This document shows, in pieces, positions 6,486 through 10,329 of a stretch of 10,329 bases of DNA. Made by a program: the position numbers and the translations under genes. This DNA is from PeH17 sp964414925 (GTDB lineage Bacteria; Bacillota; Clostridia; Christensenellales; CAG-138). Where the stretch lies: NCBI GenBank assembly GCA_964414925.1, contig CAYPXV010000056.1:1-10329 (forward strand), read 5' to 3'. The notes below the pieces were generated by a model. The model saw only the letters and a program-made list of their open reading frames with translations. It searched no databases and was not told where the DNA came from. Positions within the stretch are counted from its first letter, which is position 1, and every line of letters starts with the position of its first letter.

Positions 6486-7358
6486 ATGTATCTGGCTGAT
6501 GGATGGCAGGATTACGAGATAATCGATGCCGGTAATGACGAAAAGCTTGAACGCTGGGGGGATGTAGTGCTGTTGCGTCCCGACCCACAGGCGATATGGC
6601 CGATGAGGCAGAAAAATAACTACGATGCACACTATATCCGTTCCAACTCAGGCGGTGGAAGATGGGAATATTACCGAAATTTGCCCGAAAGTTGGACAAT
6701 TTCTTATAAGGATTTAAAATTTACAGTAAGACCTACGGGCTTTAAACATACAGGACTGTTTCCCGAACAGGCTGTAAATTGGGATTTTATGCGTGAAGCG
6801 GTTAAAAAACATAAAGCCGTAACGGGCAGACCCTTCAGGGCATTGAACCTGTTTGCCTATACGGGTGCGGCAAGCTGTGCCCTTGCTTCGGCAGGTGCGG
6901 AAGTCGTTCACGTCGATGCCGCAAAAGGCATGGTAGCGTGGGCAAAGAATAATTTGGCGGAGTCGGGGCTTGCCGACAGACCTGTCAGGTTCATAGTGGA
7001 CGATGTAATGAAATTTGTTCAGCGTGAGAAAAGACGCAGCAGGGAATATGAAGGTATTTTAATGGATCCCCCGAGCTATGGCAGAGGTCCCGACGGCGAA
7101 ATGTGGAGAATCGAAAACGGACTGTATCCGCTTGTCAGCGAATGTATGGATTTAATGAGCGATGACGCAGGATTCTTTATAATCAATTCCTATACTACGG
7201 GTCTTGCGCCCGCCGTGCTTAAGAATGTACTCACCATTGCTTCGGGTAATAGGGGCGGCAGTATCGACGCACAGGAAATAGGTATTCCCATATCCAATAA
7301 TAAACTCGTTTTGCCGTGCGGCTGTACCGCCAGATGGTATAAGGAACCTCGAAAATGA
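6486..7358 (+). CDS. RlmI/RlmK-like class I SAM-dependent methyltransferase
   Basis: Methyltransferase of the COG1092 group (relatives of the 23S rRNA methylases RlmI and RlmK), probably acting on RNA. Seen: 290 residues. An N-terminal segment contains RPDPQAIWP (31-39), typical of the subgroup that lacks the PUA domain. SAM motif I is LNLFAYTGAA (120-129), followed by the acidic VVHVDAAKGM, and the catalytic-type motif is DPPSYGRG (194-201). Without PUA it is shorter than E. coli RlmI (about 400 residues), so its target may differ. It starts 3 bases after parB, with GGAG at 6473-6476 inside the parB end as the ribosome site, and its stop overlaps the next start (ATGA), consistent with one operon. 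The substrate is not assignable from the sequence. Confidence 0.85.
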   Translation: MYLADGWQDYEIIDAGNDEKLERWGDVVLLRPDPQAIWPMRQKNNYDAHYIRSNSGGGRWEYYRNLPESWTISYKDLKFTVRPTGFKHTGLFPEQAVNWDFMREAVKKHKAVTGRPFRALNLFAYTGAASCALASAGAEVVHVDAAKGMVAWAKNNLAESGLADRPVRFIVDDVMKFVQREKRRSREYEGILMDPPSYGRGPDGEMWRIENGLYPLVSECMDLMSDDAGFFIINSYTTGLAPAVLKNVLTIASGNRGGSIDAQEIGIPISNNKLVLPCGCTARWYKEPRK

Positions 7359-8719
7359 AACTTAAAGTAATTTATGAGGATAATCACCTGCTTGTGTGCG
7401 AAAAACCGATTAATGTACCCGTGCAGGCGGATTCCTCCGGCGACTTGGATTTACTTACAATCGCTAAAGCATATATAAAAGAAAAGTATAATAAGCCCGG
7501 TGATGTCTACCTCGGACTTGTACATAGGCTCGACAGACCCGTCGGCGGTGTAATTGTATTCGCAAGGACGAGTAAGGCTGCGGACAGACTTACTCAAAGC
7601 TTTAAAAAAAGAACCACTAAAAAGAACTATGCCGCTGTTGTCGTCGGTAATCCCCCCGACTATGAGCAGTTGAACGATTATTTGTTCAGGGATGAGAAGA
7701 ATAATCGTGTAACCGTTGTGCCTAAAGACTTTGACGGAGCTAAGCAAGCAAGCCTGGATTTAGCAACCGTAACAAGGAAAAAGGGACTGAATCTGCTGGA
7801 TGTCAACCTTCATAGCGGCAGACATCACCAAATAAGGGTTCAGTTGTCAAATGCCCTCTATCCTATCTACGGCGATCAAAGGTACAATCCGTCTTCTAAA
7901 GGTGGACAGCAGATTGCATTGTACGCATATGCGCTGACAATCGAACATCCTACCTTGAAAACACAAATGCGATTTACAAGTTTGCCTCATGGCGGCGTAT
8001 GGGATGATTTCAAAGACGAACTATCTGCTCTGAGCTGGGGAATAAGGGTCAAGTACATCGATGAAAATATTATCATTGTTAATAAACAGGCAGGCATGAG
8101 CTGCGTGCAAAGCGATGAGATTAGCGGTGAAAATGAGAGCGCAAGCATAGAAAAACTGCTTAAATGTGCCCTTGATACCGATGATATTTATCCCGTACAT
8201 AGGCTCGATGTTATGACGTCAGGACTTTTGATTTACGCACGCAACAGACAGGCGGAAGCGGAACTTAAAAGGCTTATCAAAAACCGAATGATAAAAAAGA
8301 CATACCATGCACGTGTCTTCGGTGTTCCGAAAAAGGAGGCGGCAAGGCTTATTTTGTATGCCGCAAAGGACAGTGAGAGGTCGTTCATGGCAGTAAAGGA
8401 TAATCCGTTTGAAAACTCGGTTGAAATGATTACGGATTACAAGGTAATCGAGTATACAGACGACGGTTGCATATTGGAAGTCAAGCTCGTTACCGGAAGA
8501 ACACATCAGATAAGGGCAAGCCTTGCACATATCGGCACGCCCGTTGTAGGTGATGATAAATACGGAAACAGAACGGATAACAAAAAATATAAGCGTGACT
8601 TAATGCTTTGCGCAACCGAAATAGAATTTCCCGAAATGGATGAAAAGTATAAGGCGTTGAGCAATTTTGTTGTTAAAAATCAGCCGGAATTCGAGATGAA
8701 AAATGATTGGAACAAATGA
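7355..8719 (+). CDS. Double-domain RluA-family RNA pseudouridine synthase
   Basis: Pseudouridine synthase of the RluA family, converting uridine to pseudouridine in rRNA or tRNA. Seen: 454 residues holding two complete catalytic modules. Module 1 (about 1-220) has HRLDRPVGGVIVFAR with catalytic Asp60, then KKNYAAVVVG, HHQIRVQL and PIYGDQRY. Module 2 (about 223-454) has HRLDVMTSGLLIYAR with catalytic Asp285, then KKTYHARVFG, THQIRASLAH and PVVGDDKYG. No S4 domain is present. Usual RluA proteins have one module in about 220-320 residues, so this is a fusion. The modules differ enough in sequence that a recent duplication is unlikely. The open frame is unbroken across the junction. The start overlaps the preceding stop by 4 bases, with AAGGA at 7341-7345. 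mnmG starts inside its last 17 bases. Confidence 0.92.
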   Translation: MKLKVIYEDNHLLVCEKPINVPVQADSSGDLDLLTIAKAYIKEKYNKPGDVYLGLVHRLDRPVGGVIVFARTSKAADRLTQSFKKRTTKKNYAAVVVGNPPDYEQLNDYLFRDEKNNRVTVVPKDFDGAKQASLDLATVTRKKGLNLLDVNLHSGRHHQIRVQLSNALYPIYGDQRYNPSSKGGQQIALYAYALTIEHPTLKTQMRFTSLPHGGVWDDFKDELSALSWGIRVKYIDENIIIVNKQAGMSCVQSDEISGENESASIEKLLKCALDTDDIYPVHRLDVMTSGLLIYARNRQAEAELKRLIKNRMIKKTYHARVFGVPKKEAARLILYAAKDSERSFMAVKDNPFENSVEMITDYKVIEYTDDGCILEVKLVTGRTHQIRASLAHIGTPVVGDDKYGNRTDNKKYKRDLMLCATEIEFPEMDEKYKALSNFVVKNQPEFEMKNDWNK

Positions 8720-10329
8720 ACAATATGATGTAATTATTGTAGGAGCGGGTCATGCCGGTGTAGAAGCTGCGCTTGCAAATGCACGAATGGGACTTAAAAC
8801 CCTGTGTCTGTGCCTGAACCTTGACGCAATCGCTTTGTGCGCCTGTAACCCTGCAATCGGCGGAACGAGTAAGGGACATCTGGTTCGTGAAATCGATGCT
8901 CTCGGCGGCGAAATGGGTATAGCAACGGATGAAACCATGCTGCAAATGCGTATGTTGAATTTGGGTAAAGGTCCTGCCGTTCATTCGCCTAGGGCGCAGA
9001 TAGATAAAAATCTCTACCACCAAAGAATGAAAACCGTGATGGAGACTACGCCCAACCTTCGTATTCTGCAAGAGGAATGTACGAAAATAATTACGGAAAA
9101 CTCTGCCGTCGTCGGCATTGAATGTAGCGGCGGAGATGAATACCGCTGTAAGGCAGTGGTAATATGTTCGGGTGTGTATCTGGACAGTAAAATTCATGTG
9201 GGAAACCTGTCAAAAAACGAGGGTCCGAGTGCCCTTACGAACGCAACGGGTCTGTCCGATTCACTGCGCAGTTTGGGCTTTGAACTGAGACGATTCAAGA
9301 CAGGTACACCGCCGAGAATATTGAGCAGCTCAATAGACTATTCCAAGCTTGAAGTGCAATGCGGCGACGAACCCGTTCAGCCGTTTTCTTTCATGACGGA
9401 GGAAATAAACATACAACAGCGTCCGTGTTACCTCGTCTATACCAACGAAAAAACGCACGAGACAATCTTGAATAACCTTGACAGATCTCCGATGTACAGC
9501 GGTAAAATCAACGCATCGCCTACAAGATATTGCCCCTCGATAGAGGATAAGCTTGTCAGATTCAGTGATAAACCCAGACATCAGCTTTTCATTGAACCTG
9601 AAGGAAATTCAACGAGCGAAATGTATGTTCAGGGATTCTCTACAAGTTTACCCAAGGATGTTCAGCGTGAGGCTCTATGTACCATTTCGGGGCTTGAACA
9701 TTGCCAAATCACAAGGTACGGCTATGCAATAGAATATGACTGCATCGACCCTACGGAACTGGAACTGAGCCTGGGCTCAAAAAGAATCAAGGGTTTGTAT
9801 TTTGCAGGTCAGCTTAACGGTTCAAGCGGCTATGAGGAAGCGGCGGCGCAGGGCTTGATTGCAGGTATAAATGCAGGGCTCTATGTTAAGGACGAAGAAC
9901 CCCTGATTTTGAGACGAAGCGATGCCTATATCGGAGTGCTTATCGATGACCTTGTTACAAAAGGCACCAATGAACCTTACCGTATGATGACAAGCAGGGC
10001 AGAGTACAGGCTGATGCTGAGGCATAATAATGCGGATTTGAGATTGACCGAAATGGGACTTAGAACAGGGCTTATCGGCGAAGAAAGACTTAATAAGCTT
10101 ACAAACCGCAAACAGGAGATTGAGCTTATTAAAAAGATGCTCGATAAACGTGTAAAAGTGTGCGATGAGCTTAACGGTTTGCTTGAAAATCCGCTTGGCG
10201 CAACTGTGAAATTATCCGATTTATTGAAAAGAAACGAGATTAATTACCCACTTCTTTTTAAACTCTATCCAGATGAGCTTGCAGTGCCGTCCGCACAGAC
10301 GTATGAGGTTGAAATACAGATTAAATATG
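8703..10329 (+). CDS. mnmG: MnmG (GidA) tRNA uridine-5-carboxymethylaminomethyl modification enzyme, 3'-truncated by window end
   Basis: FAD-dependent MnmG, which with MnmE and 5,10-methylene-tetrahydrofolate builds the cmnm5 group on U34 of tRNAs reading purine-ending codons. Seen: 542 residues, starting MIGTNEQYDVIIVGAGHAG, with the dinucleotide-binding GAGHAG at 14-19, Cys48 in CNPAIGG and Cys277 in YCPSIEDK (the two functionally important cysteines), KTGTPPR, LDRSPMYSG, GQLNGSSGYEEAAAQG and TSRAEYRLMLR. The frame is still open at the window edge, just after EIQIKY; about 80-90 C-terminal residues, the MnmE-binding part, are expected beyond. An in-frame TGA at 8697-8699 makes 8703 the earliest possible ATG. 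The start lies 17 bases inside the rluA-type gene and has no strong ribosome site, suggesting coupled translation. It is downstream of parB, unlike the common mnmG-rsmG-parA-parB order. Confidence 0.97.
   Translation, partial: MIGTNEQYDVIIVGAGHAGVEAALANARMGLKTLCLCLNLDAIALCACNPAIGGTSKGHLVREIDALGGEMGIATDETMLQMRMLNLGKGPAVHSPRAQIDKNLYHQRMKTVMETTPNLRILQEECTKIITENSAVVGIECSGGDEYRCKAVVICSGVYLDSKIHVGNLSKNEGPSALTNATGLSDSLRSLGFELRRFKTGTPPRILSSSIDYSKLEVQCGDEPVQPFSFMTEEINIQQRPCYLVYTNEKTHETILNNLDRSPMYSGKINASPTRYCPSIEDKLVRFSDKPRHQLFIEPEGNSTSEMYVQGFSTSLPKDVQREALCTISGLEHCQITRYGYAIEYDCIDPTELELSLGSKRIKGLYFAGQLNGSSGYEEAAAQGLIAGINAGLYVKDEEPLILRRSDAYIGVLIDDLVTKGTNEPYRMMTSRAEYRLMLRHNNADLRLTEMGLRTGLIGEERLNKLTNRKQEIELIKKMLDKRVKVCDELNGLLENPLGATVKLSDLLKRNEINYPLLFKLYPDELAVPSAQTYEVEIQIKY

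Noticed and set aside
8309..8316. CACGTG core in the RluA-type gene
   Set aside because: The flanks do not resemble parS and it lies in a conserved coding region; chance occurrence.
7451..8530. Possibility that the double RluA gene is two genes or a misassembled tandem repeat
   Set aside because: The frame is continuous, the modules differ clearly in sequence, and no internal stop, frameshift or new ribosome site and start is evident at the junction.
8673..9197. A 174-codon minus-strand open frame across the mnmG start
   Set aside because: It is antisense to highly conserved MnmG coding sequence and shows no recognisable domain or ribosome site.

Overview
The window looks like a stretch of chromosome from a low-GC, endospore-lineage Firmicute, most likely a member of the Clostridia. 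The reasons are the spmA-spmB pair, the Soj/Spo0J-type parA-parB genes, two 16-bp parS sites of the Bacillus/Clostridium type, strong GGAGG-like ribosome sites, and TTGnnn/TATAAT promoters. All genes lie on the + strand and are packed tightly. I see no mobile element, CRISPR array, tRNA or rRNA gene, and no gap over about 110 bases. The parABS locus suggests proximity to the replication origin, but that is an inference.

Layout. (1) 2-2786: a HEAT-repeat/THUMP-like RNA methyltransferase followed 7 bases later by an AlaX-type alanyl-tRNA editing protein, closed by a 28-bp perfect palindrome plus T-run that is both an intrinsic terminator and a parS site. (2) 2851-3943: spmA and spmB, two membrane proteins with a 14-base overlap. 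(3) 3940-4784: a sigma-A-like promoter, a ComB-family (2-phosphosulfolactate phosphatase) gene, a second parS, and a terminator. (4) 4766-10329: a promoter whose -35 box lies inside that terminator, then parA, parB, an RlmI-like methyltransferase, a double-domain RluA pseudouridine synthase and mnmG. These five genes overlap or nearly touch and look like one operon. mnmG runs off the right end.

How it fits together. ParB should load at the two parS sites that bracket spmAB-comB, and ParA, with the SMC machinery encoded elsewhere, would act in origin segregation. Five of the nine genes concern tRNA/rRNA modification or aminoacylation quality control, so the window is a translation-fidelity cluster wrapped around the partition locus, with a sporulation pair inserted.

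Most of this is core gene content with recognisable families. I did not find a clearly new biological system. The points most worth checking are the parS/terminator dual element, the two-catalytic-domain RluA protein, the HEAT-THUMP-methyltransferase architecture, and the gene order that places mnmG downstream of parB.
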